Origin: Ferirhizobium litorale
GTDB lineage: Bacteria; Pseudomonadota; Alphaproteobacteria; Rhizobiales; Rhizobiaceae
Assembly (NCBI GenBank): GCA_030028905.1
Contig: JALDYZ010000011.1
Location: 62,001-126,000 of the forward strand
Length of the DNA: 64,000 nt
Direction: 5' to 3'
Each line of letters begins with the position of its first letter. The first letter of the stretch is position 1. Under the pieces are notes generated by a model. The model ran no database searches. It was not told the DNA's origin and saw only the letters and a list, made by a program, of their open reading frames with translations. The position numbers and the translations under genes were made by a program. This document shows, piece after piece, positions 28,049 through 38,098 of the stretch.

Positions 28049-28873
28049 TCAATTGGAATTCAGCCCGAGCACGTCGAGCATTGAATAGAATCCGGGCTTC
28101 TTGTCCCGCGCCCACAGCGCTGCCTTGACGGCACCGCGGGCAAAGATCGAGCGGTCGCCGGCGCTGTGCGACAAGGTCACCAGTTCGCCCTCGCCGGCCA
28201 GGATAACAGTATGCTCACCGACGACCGAGCCGCCCCTGAGCGTAGCAAAGCCGATCGACCCGGCTTCCCGAGGGCCTGTATGGCCGTCGCGCACCCGAAC
28301 CGAATGGGTCGCAAGATCGATGCCGCGGCCGCGCGCTGCGGCTTCACCAAGCAGCAGCGCCGTCCCGGAAGGCGCGTCAACCTTGTGCTTGTGGTGCATT
28401 TCCAGCACCTCGATATCCCAGTCGGACGGGTCGAGCGCTCGAGCGGCCTGCTCCACCAGGACCCCGAGCAGATTGACACCGAGGCTCATGTTGCCGGACT
28501 TGACGATCCGGGCGTGGCGGGCAGCAGCCTCTAGTTTCTCCTCGTCCGCGGTCGAGCACCCGGTGGTGCCGACGACGTGGACGATGCGCGCCTGGGCAGC
28601 GAGCCCGGCGAAATTGACGGAGGCCGCCGGGGCCGTGAAGTCGATCACACCCTCGGCGTGCAGGAAAGCGGCCAGCGGATCGTCGGTAATCTCGACCCCG
28701 ATCGGTCCGAGCCCTGCAAGTTCGCCGGCATCCCTGCCGATGAAGGGCGAGCCCGGTCGCTCGATGGCGGCGTGCAGCACCGCACCGTCGGTTTCACGAA
28801 TGATGCGGATGAGGGTCTGACCCATGCGCCCGCCCGCCCCGACCACGACCAGCTTCATTTCGGTGTTGCTCAT
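28049..28873 (-). CDS. dapB: 4-hydroxy-tetrahydrodipicolinate reductase
   Basis: 274-residue NAD(P)H-dependent reductase of the diaminopimelate/lysine pathway. The nucleotide-binding motif is [13 protein letters not shown] near residue 9, and the catalytic motif [15 protein letters not shown] contains the His-His and Lys that act on the substrate. Start is the ATG at 28873 with GAGAAG upstream, and MKLVVVG five codons later is an alternative. It is 21 bp from both neighbours, suggesting one transcript with gpmA. Confidence 0.96.
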   Translation of the reverse strand: MSNTEMKLVVVGAGGRMGQTLIRIIRETDGAVLHAAIERPGSPFIGRDAGELAGLGPIGVEITDDPLAAFLHAEGVIDFTAPAASVNFAGLAAQARIVHVVGTTGCSTADEEKLEAAARHARIVKSGNMSLGVNLLGVLVEQAARALDPSDWDIEVLEMHHKHKVDAPSGTALLLGEAAARGRGIDLATHSVRVRDGHTGPREAGSIGFATLRGGSVVGEHTVILAGEGELVTLSHSAGDRSIFARGAVKAALWARDKKPGFYSMLDVLGLNSN

Positions 28874-28894
28874 ATTCGCTTCTCGTTCTGCTGC

Positions 28895-30736
28895 CTACTG
28901 GGTTGCCGATGCCTGTGGCGTCTGCTGGAGATTGTTGAGGCGGGCGTAGAGCCCGTCCGGCCTGTCGGCTAGGTTCTGATGCGTACCTTCCTCGACCACT
29001 TGCCCGTTTTGCATGACGACGATTTTGTCCGCCCTGACGACAGTCGAAAGGCGGTGGGCGATGACCACCACGGTGCGCCCGCTCATCGCCTCGTCCAGCG
29101 CTTTCTGCACCGCAGCCTCGGACTCGGTGTCGAGTGCCGAAGTCGCCTCGTCGAGCAAAAGGATCGGCGCGTTGCGCACCAACGCGCGGGCGATCGACAG
29201 GCGTTGTCGCTGGCCACCGGAGAGCGTCACACCATTTTCGCCGACCGGAGTATCGTAGCCGAAAGGCTGGGCAAGGATGAAATCATGCGCGTAGGCCAGC
29301 CTTGCGGCTTCTTCGACCTCAGCGTCGGTCGCCTCCGGGCGACCGTAGCGGATGTTGTCGCGGATGGTTCCTTCGAAGAGATAGGGCTGTTGGGAGACAT
29401 AGGCGAGGTGCTGGCGCAGAGACTGCTTTGTCACATCGGCAATATCCTGTCCATCGATCAGGATCTGGCCTGCGCCCGGGTCATGGAAGCGCGGAATGAG
29501 ACTGATGACCGTCGATTTTCCGGCCCCTGAGGGGCCCACGAGCGCGGTCGTCCGGCCGCCTTCGGCAACGAAGTTGACATCGCTCAGGACACGTTCGCCG
29601 CTAGCATAGGCGAAGCTGACATGGCGGAACTCGATCCGCGCGTCGGTGACTTCCAACTGACCGGCGCCGGGTTTGTCGCGCTGGCGCGTCTCCATGTCGA
29701 GGATTTCGTATATCATGCGTGCATTGACCGTGGCACGCTCGAGTTGCACCTGCAGCTTGGCAAGCCGTCGGGCCGGATCGTAGGCCAGCAGCAGGGCTGT
29801 GACGAAAGCGAAGAAGGCGCCTGGCAGCACACCGCCATAGATGGAGCGGAAGGCGGCATAGGCAAGCACGCCGGAGATCGCCAGGCCTGCAAAGGTTTCC
29901 GTCAGCGGCGCCGTGCGCTCGGTCAGGCGGGCGATGCGATTGGCACGCTGCTCGGCCGCAGAGATGATGCTGTCGACCTTGCGCCCGAGCTCGTTTTCCA
30001 TGGTGAAGGCCTTGACGATCGCAATCCCCTGCACCGTCTCCTGCATGGCCCCGAGCACATGGCTGTTGAGCTCGATCGCTTCGCGGGTTGCCTTGCGCAA
30101 TCGCTTCGACACGTAGCGCAGCGCGTAGAGTAGCGGTGGCGCGACCAGAAAGACGATCAGCGTTAGCACCGGATCCTTCATCAGCATCACACCGATCAAG
30201 GCAATCAGCGTCAGCAGGTCGCGGGCGAATGACGTCACTGTCAGATTGAGGACGTCGCGGATGCCATTGACGTTCTGGCTGATCTGGGCGGCGAGGTGGG
30301 CCGACCGCGCTTCGGCAAAGAACCCGACCGACAGAGACATCAGATGGTGATAGAGCCGGCGCTGATAGCGCGCCACGATGTTGTTGCCGATCTTCGACAG
30401 CGCTACCGACTGGCCATAGGTGGCTAGTCCGCGCAGGATAAACGCCACAAGGATGGCCCCGCAGATCACCCAGACGACTTCGGCACGTTGCTTGGCGAAG
30501 GCCTCGTTGACCACGGACTCCATGATCCAGGCCGTGAACGCGGTCGAACCGGCCACTGTGGCCAGGCAGAAGATGGCAAAGGCATAGCCGCGCACGTGGT
30601 CGCGACCGTTTTCGGCGATGACCCGCTTCAGAATGCCAGTGACCGTGTCGGTGCTGACGTGTTTCTGTCTTGTGTCAGGAGGTGCCAATGATCCAGTGCT
30701 TTCCTGTCGCGTTGGAACGGGGGCCGTACTGAGCAC
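28895..30736 (-). CDS. ABC transporter, fused permease and ATP-binding protein (MsbA-like exporter)
   Basis: 613-residue type IV ABC half-transporter. The N-terminal membrane domain has six helices (about residues 45-340). The ATPase domain has Walker A GPSGAGKST near 405, Q-loop SQQPYLF, signature [16 protein letters not shown], Walker B ILLLDEATSALD and H-loop IAHRLS. Homodimers of this type export lipids, drugs or peptides, and the cargo cannot be told here. The assigned start is a GTG with no clear ribosome binding site, so the N-terminus is uncertain by up to about 30 residues. Confidence 0.87.
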   Translation of the reverse strand: MLSTAPVPTRQESTGSLAPPDTRQKHVSTDTVTGILKRVIAENGRDHVRGYAFAIFCLATVAGSTAFTAWIMESVVNEAFAKQRAEVVWVICGAILVAFILRGLATYGQSVALSKIGNNIVARYQRRLYHHLMSLSVGFFAEARSAHLAAQISQNVNGIRDVLNLTVTSFARDLLTLIALIGVMLMKDPVLTLIVFLVAPPLLYALRYVSKRLRKATREAIELNSHVLGAMQETVQGIAIVKAFTMENELGRKVDSIISAAEQRANRIARLTERTAPLTETFAGLAISGVLAYAAFRSIYGGVLPGAFFAFVTALLLAYDPARRLAKLQVQLERATVNARMIYEILDMETRQRDKPGAGQLEVTDARIEFRHVSFAYASGERVLSDVNFVAEGGRTTALVGPSGAGKSTVISLIPRFHDPGAGQILIDGQDIADVTKQSLRQHLAYVSQQPYLFEGTIRDNIRYGRPEATDAEVEEAARLAYAHDFILAQPFGYDTPVGENGVTLSGGQRQRLSIARALVRNAPILLLDEATSALDTESEAAVQKALDEAMSGRTVVVIAHRLSTVVRADKIVVMQNGQVVEEGTHQNLADRPDGLYARLNNLQQTPQASATQ

Positions 30737-30826
30737 GCCTAGGCGCGCTCTATATCCAGTTCAGCGGCATTTGGCCATACTCTCGCGCACCCGCGCATGA
30801 CGGTACGCGTTGAGCTGAAAGTCCTG

Positions 30827-31852
30827 CTAGTGACGCCAGCGGCGCCCTTCTGTCGCAAGGCCGAAACTCGACGGCGTGCGGGCATAGGCCGCAAGCCCCG
30901 CCAGCGCCGCAAGCGGATGGGTCACCACATAGGTGGGGATGGAGCGCATCAGTTGCGTATGCGGCGCCTTGTCCTCGAAGGCGGCCCGGAACTCCGGCTT
31001 GTGCAGCGCCGGAATGATCTTCTGCGAGATGCCTCCCGACAGATAAACCCCTCCCCGCGCCATGAAAATAAGAGCGACGTCGCCGGCCACGCGACCGAGA
31101 TAGGTCGCAAATAGCGAAACGGCTTCAACCGCCAGATCGTCATCGCCGGATAGCGCCGCAGTGCTGACATCGGCGGGTGTCTTCAATTTTGGCTTTTTGC
31201 CGTCAGCCTTGCAGACCGCATGGTAGATGTTGAGGAGGCCGCGGCCGGACAGTACCTCTTCGGCAGAGACACGGTCTTCGATCTTGTCGAGATGTGGGAA
31301 GATCTCGAAATCGCGCTCGGTGCGGGGACCTATGTCTACATGCCCGCCTTCACCGGGCACCGGAAACCAGGTGTGCTGGGCATGGACCAGCCCGGCAACG
31401 CCGAGGCCGGTGCCGGGGCCGAGAACGACGCGCGAGGCGAGCAATGTGTCCGCTGCCGATCCTATCTGCTCACGGTGCTCGTCGGCGAGCGAGGCGATTG
31501 CCAAGGCCTGCGCCTCGAAATCATTGACGACCAGCACGTCCTCGAGGCCGAGATTTGCGATCATGTGCCTCGGCCGGACCACCCAATGGCAATTCGTCAG
31601 CGGAATCTCGTCGCCGTTGATCGGGCCGGCAATCGCCAGAATCGCCGAGCGCGGCTGGATCGAGGTCTTGTCGAGCACGCTCTGCTGGATCGCATCGTCG
31701 ATCGTCTTGAATGCCGCGGTCTGGACGATCGGAAACTCGCGCGGCTCGGCATAGACGTCGACCAGGATCGAGAAGCGGGCGTTGGTGCCGCCAATGTCGC
31801 CAATCAGAATGGGAAAAGGCAGGGGCGGATCGTTGTCGAAGTTCCTGGGCAT
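30827..31852 (-). CDS. glk: Glucokinase
   Basis: 341-residue glucokinase of the bacterial Glk family (sugar kinase/actin fold), phosphorylating glucose to glucose 6-phosphate. The phosphate 1 motif is [14 protein letters not shown] near residue 15, then NDFEAQALA (catalytic Asp), [12 protein letters not shown], and [12 protein letters not shown]. The frame extends to a GTG at 31888 that overlaps mgsA. The ATG at 31852 with an upstream GGAACCGGA gives a length closer to known rhizobial Glk. It is 22 bp after mgsA. Confidence 0.95.
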   Translation of the reverse strand: MPRNFDNDPPLPFPILIGDIGGTNARFSILVDVYAEPREFPIVQTAAFKTIDDAIQQSVLDKTSIQPRSAILAIAGPINGDEIPLTNCHWVVRPRHMIANLGLEDVLVVNDFEAQALAIASLADEHREQIGSAADTLLASRVVLGPGTGLGVAGLVHAQHTWFPVPGEGGHVDIGPRTERDFEIFPHLDKIEDRVSAEEVLSGRGLLNIYHAVCKADGKKPKLKTPADVSTAALSGDDDLAVEAVSLFATYLGRVAGDVALIFMARGGVYLSGGISQKIIPALHKPEFRAAFEDKAPHTQLMRSIPTYVVTHPLAALAGLAAYARTPSSFGLATEGRRWRH

Positions 31853-31874
31853 GTCCGGTTCCGTGTTGCCGTGA

Positions 31875-32264
31875 TTAAGCGCGTTCACTGCGCATGAAGT
31901 CGATCAATTGCCCGGCGGTCGCCAGATTGAGCGCCATCGGGATATCATAGACGATGGCAAGCCGCATCAGCGCCTTCACGTCGACATCATGCGGCATCGC
32001 GGTCAGCGGGTCGACAAAGAAGATCAGCATTTGCACCTCGCCGGTGGCGATCATCGCCCCGATCTGCTGGTCCCCGCCGAGCGGACCGCTCTTCAGCCTC
32101 GTGACCTGAAGATCCGGACAGGCGTCCTGCACGCGACCGCCAGTGGTTCCGGTGGCGACGATGCGCCAGTTCGCGAGCGTTTGCCGGTTGCGCCTGGCGA
32201 ACTCCGCCATGTCGTCCTTCTTCTCGTCATGCGCAATGAGCGCGACGCATCTTTCGCTCGCCAT
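31875..32264 (-). CDS. mgsA: Methylglyoxal synthase
   Basis: 129-residue enzyme converting dihydroxyacetone phosphate to methylglyoxal plus phosphate, a phosphate-releasing bypass of lower glycolysis. The catalytic Asp lies in [13 protein letters not shown], and the second conserved Asp in [19 protein letters not shown] precedes the ATG. It is the first gene of the run mgsA-glk-ABC-dapB-gpmA, with a plausible promoter about 50 bp upstream. Confidence 0.95.
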   Translation of the reverse strand: MASERCVALIAHDEKKDDMAEFARRNRQTLANWRIVATGTTGGRVQDACPDLQVTRLKSGPLGGDQQIGAMIATGEVQMLIFFVDPLTAMPHDVDVKALMRLAIVYDIPMALNLATAGQLIDFMRSERA

Positions 32265-32313
32265 TCAACTCCATTCCCCGGCAGGGCCGTGAATTAAATC
32301 GATTTGATCGCCT

Positions 32314-32342
32314 ACTATACCAAGAGCGTCGCGATTGCAAAG
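32314..32342 (-). promoter_or_regulatory. Candidate housekeeping promoter for mgsA-glk
   Basis: On the minus strand CTTTGC-N17-TATAGT, close to the rhizobial consensus CTTGAC-N17-CTATAT, ending 50 bp before the mgsA ATG. Only sequence similarity supports it. Confidence 0.4.
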
Positions 32343-32363
32343 ACGCCTTCATCTTGGTTGGGG

Positions 32364-33428
32364 TCAGTTCGTTGAAGGACGGATCAGCGGAATCGGGACG
32401 TTGGCCGGCAGGTTGACATAGGAGTGAGCCTCGATCGTGGTGACACTGTCGCCAGCCGCTGCCGGGGCCGCCGCGATCGTTGCGCCGCTGTATCCATAGG
32501 TCGCCTGCATTTCAGAGGCGGGGGCAGGCCCTCCCAGCACGGCCACACAGGACTTGGGCAAGTCGGCGAGCGTGGCGAGGCGTGGTTTTACCGGCTTGGC
32601 GCCGGGTTTCGGCTTGGCCCAGGGAGCTGCAGTAAACCAATAGGCGAGCGACTTGTCGCAACCGTCACCGGCCGGGACCGCCGCCTGCCCTTTGCAGCCG
32701 GCAGCCCCCTCGGGGCAGCCGATCCGGATATGAAAGTGCGAATCGTGACCGTAGATCGGGCGAACCTTGCCGAGGAATCGGCGATCGCCGTTCCACGAAT
32801 CACACAGCTTCTTCTTGATTGCGGGATTGACAAAGACGCGCTCCACCTCTGTGTAGCTCGCGGCACGCATGATCAGCCGTGCATGCGCCTGCGTCCAGCG
32901 GTTGGGGTCGATTTTCAGGAACTTGCCCTTCTGCAGCATGGAGGTGAATGGCAACTCCTCGCGCTCGCTGCTGGAAAGAGTGCGCGGCGGCATGGGCGTC
33001 AGCCAAATATCCGCGTCGAGCCCGATCTGGTGGGAAGCGTGACCATTCAACATTGGTCCGCCACGTGGCTGCGAGATGTCACCGAGCAAGAGGCCCGGCC
33101 AGCCGTCATACTGGGCGGCATCATTCGACAACCGCTCGATCAGGGCGATCATCTGCGGATGGCCCCAGCGGCGATTGCGCGACAGCCGCATCGCCTGCCA
33201 TGTCGGACCGTCGGTCGGAATGGCGACACCGCCTGCGAGGCACCCCTTCGAATAGAAACCGTAGGATTTTGGCGCACCAGTGGTCGGCAGCGGCGCTCTG
33301 CCGAAGATCTCTCGCGCCGGCGTGGCCGCCTGACCGGCCAACGCCTCTGCAACCGTTCCAGTCGCAATCAGCGCGGCAAGCGTCAATGAACTCAAGATGC
33401 GCAGCATGCGGGCAAAACAGGATGCCAT
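32364..33428 (-). CDS. mepA: Penicillin-insensitive murein endopeptidase (MepA-type)
   Basis: 354-residue secreted zinc peptidase of the LAS/M74 group that cleaves the D-Ala-meso-DAP crosslink in peptidoglycan. A signal peptide is present (ILSSLTLAALIATGTVAEALA, cleavage near residue 32). The first zinc ligands lie in LNGHASHQIGLDADIWL (His and Asp near 130-140) and the last in YGHDSHFHIRIGCP. A Pro/Ala/Lys-rich tail follows the domain. The second in-frame ATG (33404, MLRILSS) would give a shorter signal peptide. It is divergent from yejA. Confidence 0.9.
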   Translation of the reverse strand: MASCFARMLRILSSLTLAALIATGTVAEALAGQAATPAREIFGRAPLPTTGAPKSYGFYSKGCLAGGVAIPTDGPTWQAMRLSRNRRWGHPQMIALIERLSNDAAQYDGWPGLLLGDISQPRGGPMLNGHASHQIGLDADIWLTPMPPRTLSSSEREELPFTSMLQKGKFLKIDPNRWTQAHARLIMRAASYTEVERVFVNPAIKKKLCDSWNGDRRFLGKVRPIYGHDSHFHIRIGCPEGAAGCKGQAAVPAGDGCDKSLAYWFTAAPWAKPKPGAKPVKPRLATLADLPKSCVAVLGGPAPASEMQATYGYSGATIAAAPAAAGDSVTTIEAHSYVNLPANVPIPLIRPSTN

Positions 33429-33653
33429 TCGGTTTCCAATGCGAAATCTAGCCGACTCAATAAGGGACCTTCAGACTAGCCTGAATTCCAAATTTGGTGA
33501 ATCCGTGATCGAGCGGGCGAGAACCAGTACTCGGGGACCTCGCCAGCCATGGCCTGCTGCGGGATTTTCGTCAATTTGCCGCGGCCCGCGACGGCGCCAT
33601 GTTTTTTCCTCGCGTTTTGCTATTGTCTCGGCAACGAGCAACGAGGTTCCCGC
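33429..33653. other. Divergent mepA-yejA intergenic region
   Basis: 225 bp holding the promoters of mepA (minus) and yejA (plus). A T-rich block with TTTTGCTATTGT at 33616-33627 is the only promoter-like stretch before yejA. No operator or RNA element is recognised. Confidence 0.35.
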
Positions 33654-35675
33654 ATGCATTTGGCGAAGAAAAAAGCCGGATTGATCCTTTTCCTGATCTC
33701 GACGACCCTCTTGCTGGCAACAGGGACGGCGGAAAGCGGCGAACCGGCCTGGCGTACGGGCATCGCGACAATAGATGAGCCCAAGTATGCCGAAGGGTTC
33801 TCGCATTTCGACTACGTGAACCCCGAGGCCCCCAAGGGCGGCGACCTGAGGCTGTCCGAGCAGGGCACGTTCGATACCTTCAATCCGGTGCTGGCAAAGG
33901 GCGAAGCCGCGGTTGGCCTTTCGCTCGTCTTCGACACGCTGATGAAGCCCTCTCTGGATGAACCCTCGGCCGAGTACGGGTTGCTTGCCGAGGCTGTCTC
34001 CTATCCAGGCGACTTTTCCTACGCGACTTTCCGGCTGCGCCCGGAAGCGCGCTGGGCGGACGGTCAGCCGGTCACGCCGGAGGATGTGGTCTTCAGCTTC
34101 GACAAGGCCAAGGACCTCGATCCTCAGTTCGCGATCTACTATGCCCATGTTACCAAGGCGGAAGTGACCGGCGAGCGCGAAGTGACGTTCACGTTCGACG
34201 AGAAGAACAACCGCGAACTGCCGCAGATCATCGGACAGCTGCAGATCGTACCGAAGCACTGGTGGCTGGCGAACGGCCCCGACGGCAAGCCGCGCGACAT
34301 TTCGCGAACCACGCTCGAGCCGGTGATGGGATCCGGGCCCTACAAGATCGCATCCTTCTCTCCAGGCTCCAGAATCCGATACGAACTGCGCGACGACTAC
34401 TGGGGCAAGAACATCAACGTCAATGTCGGCCAGAACAACTTCGGCTCGATCAGTTATACATACTATGGCGACGCCGACGTGGAGTTCGAGGCTTTCCGCT
34501 CAGACAACACCGACTACTGGTTCGAGATCGAAGCCAAGCGCTGGGCCACCGCCTACAATTTCCCGGCGGTCCAGGATGGGCGGGTCAAGCGCGAGGTGCT
34601 CGAAAACCCCTATCGCTCTTCCGGCGTCATGGTCGGCTTCATTCCCAACATGCGGCGCGACAAGTTCAAAGACCCAAGGCTGCGGCGCGCATTGAACTAC
34701 GCCTTCGATTTCGAGGAACTGAACCGGACGTCATTCTTCGGCCAGTACCAGCGCATCGACAGCTACTTCTACGGGACAGAACTCGCATCGTCGGGACTGC
34801 CGGATGGCCGGGAACTGGAAATACTCGAGGAACTGCGCGACCTCGTGCCACCGGCAGTCTTCACCACAGCATATAAGAACCCGGTCGGCGGCGACCCGGC
34901 AAGCTTCCGGGAGAACATGCGCCATGCGGTCGAGCTGTTTCGCGAGGCCGGCTGGGAGATCAAGCCGGCGCCACAGGACATCCATCCGATCTTTTTCCTC
35001 GGCGGCGCTATTCTGGCCGTAATAGCCGGCGCGCTTGCCGTGCGGAAAAACCGCCTCGGCGGCATGGCGGGCGGCTTGATCGCGGTCGGTGCCGCGACGG
35101 CGTGCTATTATCTATTGCTGAGCCCTGCGAGCGACGATTTTGGCCCGCGCATGACCAATGTGAAGACCGGGGAACCATTGCGCATCGAGATCCTGCTCAA
35201 CGGGCCGACGCTCGAGCGCGTGGCACTGCCTTATGCCCAGAACCTGCGCCGGATCGGCATCGAGGCGCGCGTACGCACCGTCGATGCCTCCCAATACACG
35301 AACCGACTGCGAAACCGGGACTACGACATGATCTATTCCGGATGGGGGGAATCGCTTAATCCCGGCAATGAACAGGCCGAATACTGGGGCTCCAAGTCCG
35401 TCGATCGGGAAGGATCGAAAAACTACGCCGGCATCAACGATCCCGGCGTCGATGCGCTGGTCAACAGGGTGATCTTCGCCAAGAACCGCGAAGACCTCAT
35501 CGCCGCGACAAAGGCGCTCGACCGGGTACTGCTCGCCGGCGACTACATCGTTCCCGGCTATACGCTGAGGGCGGCGCGGATCGCCTATTGGAACAAGTTC
35601 GGCCGCCCCGAGGAACTTCCGAAATACTCGATCGGCTTTCCGGACATCTGGTGGTCCAAGTCGGCCGCTAAATGA
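33654..35675 (+). CDS. yejA: Oligopeptide ABC transporter substrate-binding protein YejA, with an internal membrane hairpin
   Basis: 673-residue family 5 solute-binding protein for the YejABEF peptide importer. The signal peptide covers about 1-31 (LILFLISTTLLLATGTAES). Family segments include HFDYVNPEAPKGGDLRLSEQGTFDTFNPV, WADGQPVTPEDVVFSF and the end YSIGFPDIWWSKS. The unusual part is residues about 438-498: where E. coli YejA has a short turn after GWEIK, this protein has some 60 extra residues with two hydrophobic helices (446-463 and 471-490) joined by the basic turn RKNR, before the family sequence resumes at NVKTGEPL. The reading frame is intact. The hairpin should anchor the binding protein in the inner membrane. 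Confidence 0.88.
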   Translation: MHLAKKKAGLILFLISTTLLLATGTAESGEPAWRTGIATIDEPKYAEGFSHFDYVNPEAPKGGDLRLSEQGTFDTFNPVLAKGEAAVGLSLVFDTLMKPSLDEPSAEYGLLAEAVSYPGDFSYATFRLRPEARWADGQPVTPEDVVFSFDKAKDLDPQFAIYYAHVTKAEVTGEREVTFTFDEKNNRELPQIIGQLQIVPKHWWLANGPDGKPRDISRTTLEPVMGSGPYKIASFSPGSRIRYELRDDYWGKNINVNVGQNNFGSISYTYYGDADVEFEAFRSDNTDYWFEIEAKRWATAYNFPAVQDGRVKREVLENPYRSSGVMVGFIPNMRRDKFKDPRLRRALNYAFDFEELNRTSFFGQYQRIDSYFYGTELASSGLPDGRELEILEELRDLVPPAVFTTAYKNPVGGDPASFRENMRHAVELFREAGWEIKPAPQDIHPIFFLGGAILAVIAGALAVRKNRLGGMAGGLIAVGAATACYYLLLSPASDDFGPRMTNVKTGEPLRIEILLNGPTLERVALPYAQNLRRIGIEARVRTVDASQYTNRLRNRDYDMIYSGWGESLNPGNEQAEYWGSKSVDREGSKNYAGINDPGVDALVNRVIFAKNREDLIAATKALDRVLLAGDYIVPGYTLRAARIAYWNKFGRPEELPKYSIGFPDIWWSKSAAK

Positions 35676-35845
35676 GGAAAGGCTTGCGTTGCGGGCGCGA
35701 GTGGCTACCAAATGCCGGTAACGAATCAACGGCACCCAAGGCACGAGCCGAGAGGATATTCGGTTTCAAGGAATGACGACTTGATTGGAATGCAGACAGG
35801 GAAAGATAGAAGGCACCGCCCGGTCTTATACGGAGCGAATGACTG

Positions 35846-36943
35846 ATGGGCGCCTATATCCTCAGACGTCTGCTGTTGATGATCCCGACCATGATCGGGA
35901 TCATGGCGATTTCCTTCGCGGTCATCCAGTTCGCCCCGGGCGGGCCCGTGGAGCAGGTCATTGCCCAACTCACCGGGCAGGGCGACAGCGCCTCGGAAAG
36001 ATTGTCGGGCGCCGGCGACCTTCTCAGCCAACAGGAAAGTTTCTCCGACGAGACGAGTTCGAGGTATCGCGGGGCGCAGGGGCTCGATCCCGAGTTCATT
36101 GCCAAGCTGGAAAAGCAGTTCGGCTTCGACAAACCGCCGCTGACACGTTTTCTCGAAATGATGTGGAATTACATCCGCTTCGACTTCGGCGAAAGCTTTT
36201 TCCGCAATGCCACAGTCATCGACCTGATCATCGAGAAAATGCCGGTGTCGATTTCGCTCGGCATCTGGATCCTGCTGATTTCCTACATCATCTCGATTCC
36301 ACTCGGCATCCGCAAGGCGGTGAAGGACGGCTCGGCCTTCGACGTCTGGACCTCCGGCGTCATCATCATCGGCTACGCGGTGCCGAGCTTCCTTTTCGGC
36401 ATCCTGCTGATTGTGCTCTTTGCCGGCGGATCGTTCTTCGACTGGTTCCCGCTGCGCGGGCTGGTGTCCGACAATTTCTGGGAGCTGTCCTGGGGCGAAC
36501 GGATCGTTGACTACTTCTGGCACCTGACCCTGCCGCTGATCTCGCTGTCGCTTGCCGCCTTCGCGACGACGACGCTGCTAACCAAAAACTCCTTCATCGA
36601 CGAAATCAAGAAGCAGTATGTGGTAACGGCCCGCGCCAAGGGTCTGACCGAGCGGCAGGTGCTCTACGGGCACGTGTTCCGCAATGCCATGCTGATCGTC
36701 ATCGCGGGTTTTCCCGGCGCATTTATATCGGCCTTCTTTACCGGATCGCTGCTGATCGAGCAGATGTTCTCGCTCGATGGTCTCGGTCGTCTCGGCTACC
36801 TTGCTGTCGTCAACCGCGACTATCCGATCGTCTTTGCAACGCTCTACATCTTCTCGCTTATGGGTCTGCTGATCGGACTCGTCTCGGACCTGATCTACAC
36901 CTGGATCGATCCGCGCATCGATTTCGAGCGGAGGGAGGTCTGA
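35846..36943 (+). CDS. yejB: Oligopeptide ABC transporter permease YejB
   Basis: 365-residue inner-membrane permease of the DppB/OppB type. The N-terminal helix [33 protein letters not shown] is typical. A long periplasmic loop follows (about 45-130), then five helices with the EAA loop ([23 protein letters not shown]) and the [17 protein letters not shown] segment. It starts 170 bp after yejA and is 1 bp from yejE. Confidence 0.94.
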   Translation: MGAYILRRLLLMIPTMIGIMAISFAVIQFAPGGPVEQVIAQLTGQGDSASERLSGAGDLLSQQESFSDETSSRYRGAQGLDPEFIAKLEKQFGFDKPPLTRFLEMMWNYIRFDFGESFFRNATVIDLIIEKMPVSISLGIWILLISYIISIPLGIRKAVKDGSAFDVWTSGVIIIGYAVPSFLFGILLIVLFAGGSFFDWFPLRGLVSDNFWELSWGERIVDYFWHLTLPLISLSLAAFATTTLLTKNSFIDEIKKQYVVTARAKGLTERQVLYGHVFRNAMLIVIAGFPGAFISAFFTGSLLIEQMFSLDGLGRLGYLAVVNRDYPIVFATLYIFSLMGLLIGLVSDLIYTWIDPRIDFERREV

Positions 36944-36944
36944 G

Positions 36945-38093
36945 ATGGCCGACACCGCTACCCTTGCCAAGGACATCGCCGCCGAACCGCCGGCGCGCGG
37001 CTTCCTGTCGCCGACCGGGCTTCGCCGCTGGGAGAATTTCAAGGCCAACCGTCGCGGCTACTGGTCGTTCTGGATCTTCCTGGTTCTGTTCGTCCTCAGC
37101 CTGTTTGCCGAGTTTATTGCCAACGACCGGCCGCTGATCGCTTCCTACAAGAGCGAAATTCTGTTCCCGGCGCTGTTTGACTATCCGGAGGAAAAATTCG
37201 GCGGCTTCCTTGCCGAAACCGACTACCGTTCGCCCTTCATCGAAGACGAGATCAATGCAAACGGCTGGCTCGTCTGGCCGCCGATCCGCTATTCCTACCA
37301 GACCGTCAATTCGAACATCCCGCACTCGGCACCGACGCGGCCGTTCTGGCTTATGGATCGCGAGGAGCGCTGTTCGGGCTACCCGAAGGGCCTCGACGAC
37401 CCGGGCTGCACACTCGGAAACATGAACTGGCTCGGTACCGACGATCAGGCGCGTGACGTCGCGGCACGGATGATCTACGGCTTCAGAATCTCGGTGCTTT
37501 TCGGCCTGGCGCTTACCATCTGCTCTGCGCTGGTCGGGGTGACCGCCGGCGCCGTGCAGGGCTATTTCGGCGGTTGGACCGACCTGCTGATGCAGCGCTT
37601 CATCGAGATCTGGTCGTCTATGCCGGTGCTCTACATCCTGCTGATCATCGCCTCGATCCTGCCGCCCGGGTTCTTCGTGCTGCTTGGCATCATGTTGCTC
37701 TTTTCCTGGGTCGGCTTCGTCGGCATCGTCAGGGCGGAATTCCTGCGCGCCCGCAATTTCGAGTACGTCCGCGCCGCCCGGGCACTCGGCGTCGGCAACT
37801 GGACGATCATGTTCCGCCACCTGCTACCGAATGCCATGGTGGCGACGCTGACCTTCCTGCCCTTCATCCTCTCCGGCTCGATCACCACGCTGACCTCGCT
37901 CGACTTTCTCGGCTTCGGCATGCCGCCCGGCTCGCCTTCGCTTGGCGAGATGATCGCGCAGGGCAAGAAGAACCTCCAGGCCCCGTGGCTCGGCCTCACC
38001 GCCTTCTTCACGATGTCGATCATGCTGTCGCTGCTGATCTTCGTCGGCGAGGCCGTACGCGATGCATTCGATCCGAGAAAGACCTTCCGGTGA
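36945..38093 (+). CDS. yejE: Oligopeptide ABC transporter permease YejE
   Basis: 382-residue permease partner of YejB, OppC type. Helix 1 (WSFWIFLVLFVLSLFAEFIAN) is followed by a periplasmic domain of about 120 residues containing a YSYQTVNSN...GCTLGNMNWLGTDDQARDV region, then the conserved permease core with EAA loop YVRAARALGVGNWTIMFRHLLPN. GGAGGGAGG precedes the ATG. Confidence 0.94.
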   Translation: MADTATLAKDIAAEPPARGFLSPTGLRRWENFKANRRGYWSFWIFLVLFVLSLFAEFIANDRPLIASYKSEILFPALFDYPEEKFGGFLAETDYRSPFIEDEINANGWLVWPPIRYSYQTVNSNIPHSAPTRPFWLMDREERCSGYPKGLDDPGCTLGNMNWLGTDDQARDVAARMIYGFRISVLFGLALTICSALVGVTAGAVQGYFGGWTDLLMQRFIEIWSSMPVLYILLIIASILPPGFFVLLGIMLLFSWVGFVGIVRAEFLRARNFEYVRAARALGVGNWTIMFRHLLPNAMVATLTFLPFILSGSITTLTSLDFLGFGMPPGSPSLGEMIAQGKKNLQAPWLGLTAFFTMSIMLSLLIFVGEAVRDAFDPRKTFR

Positions 38094-38098
38094 GCGCG

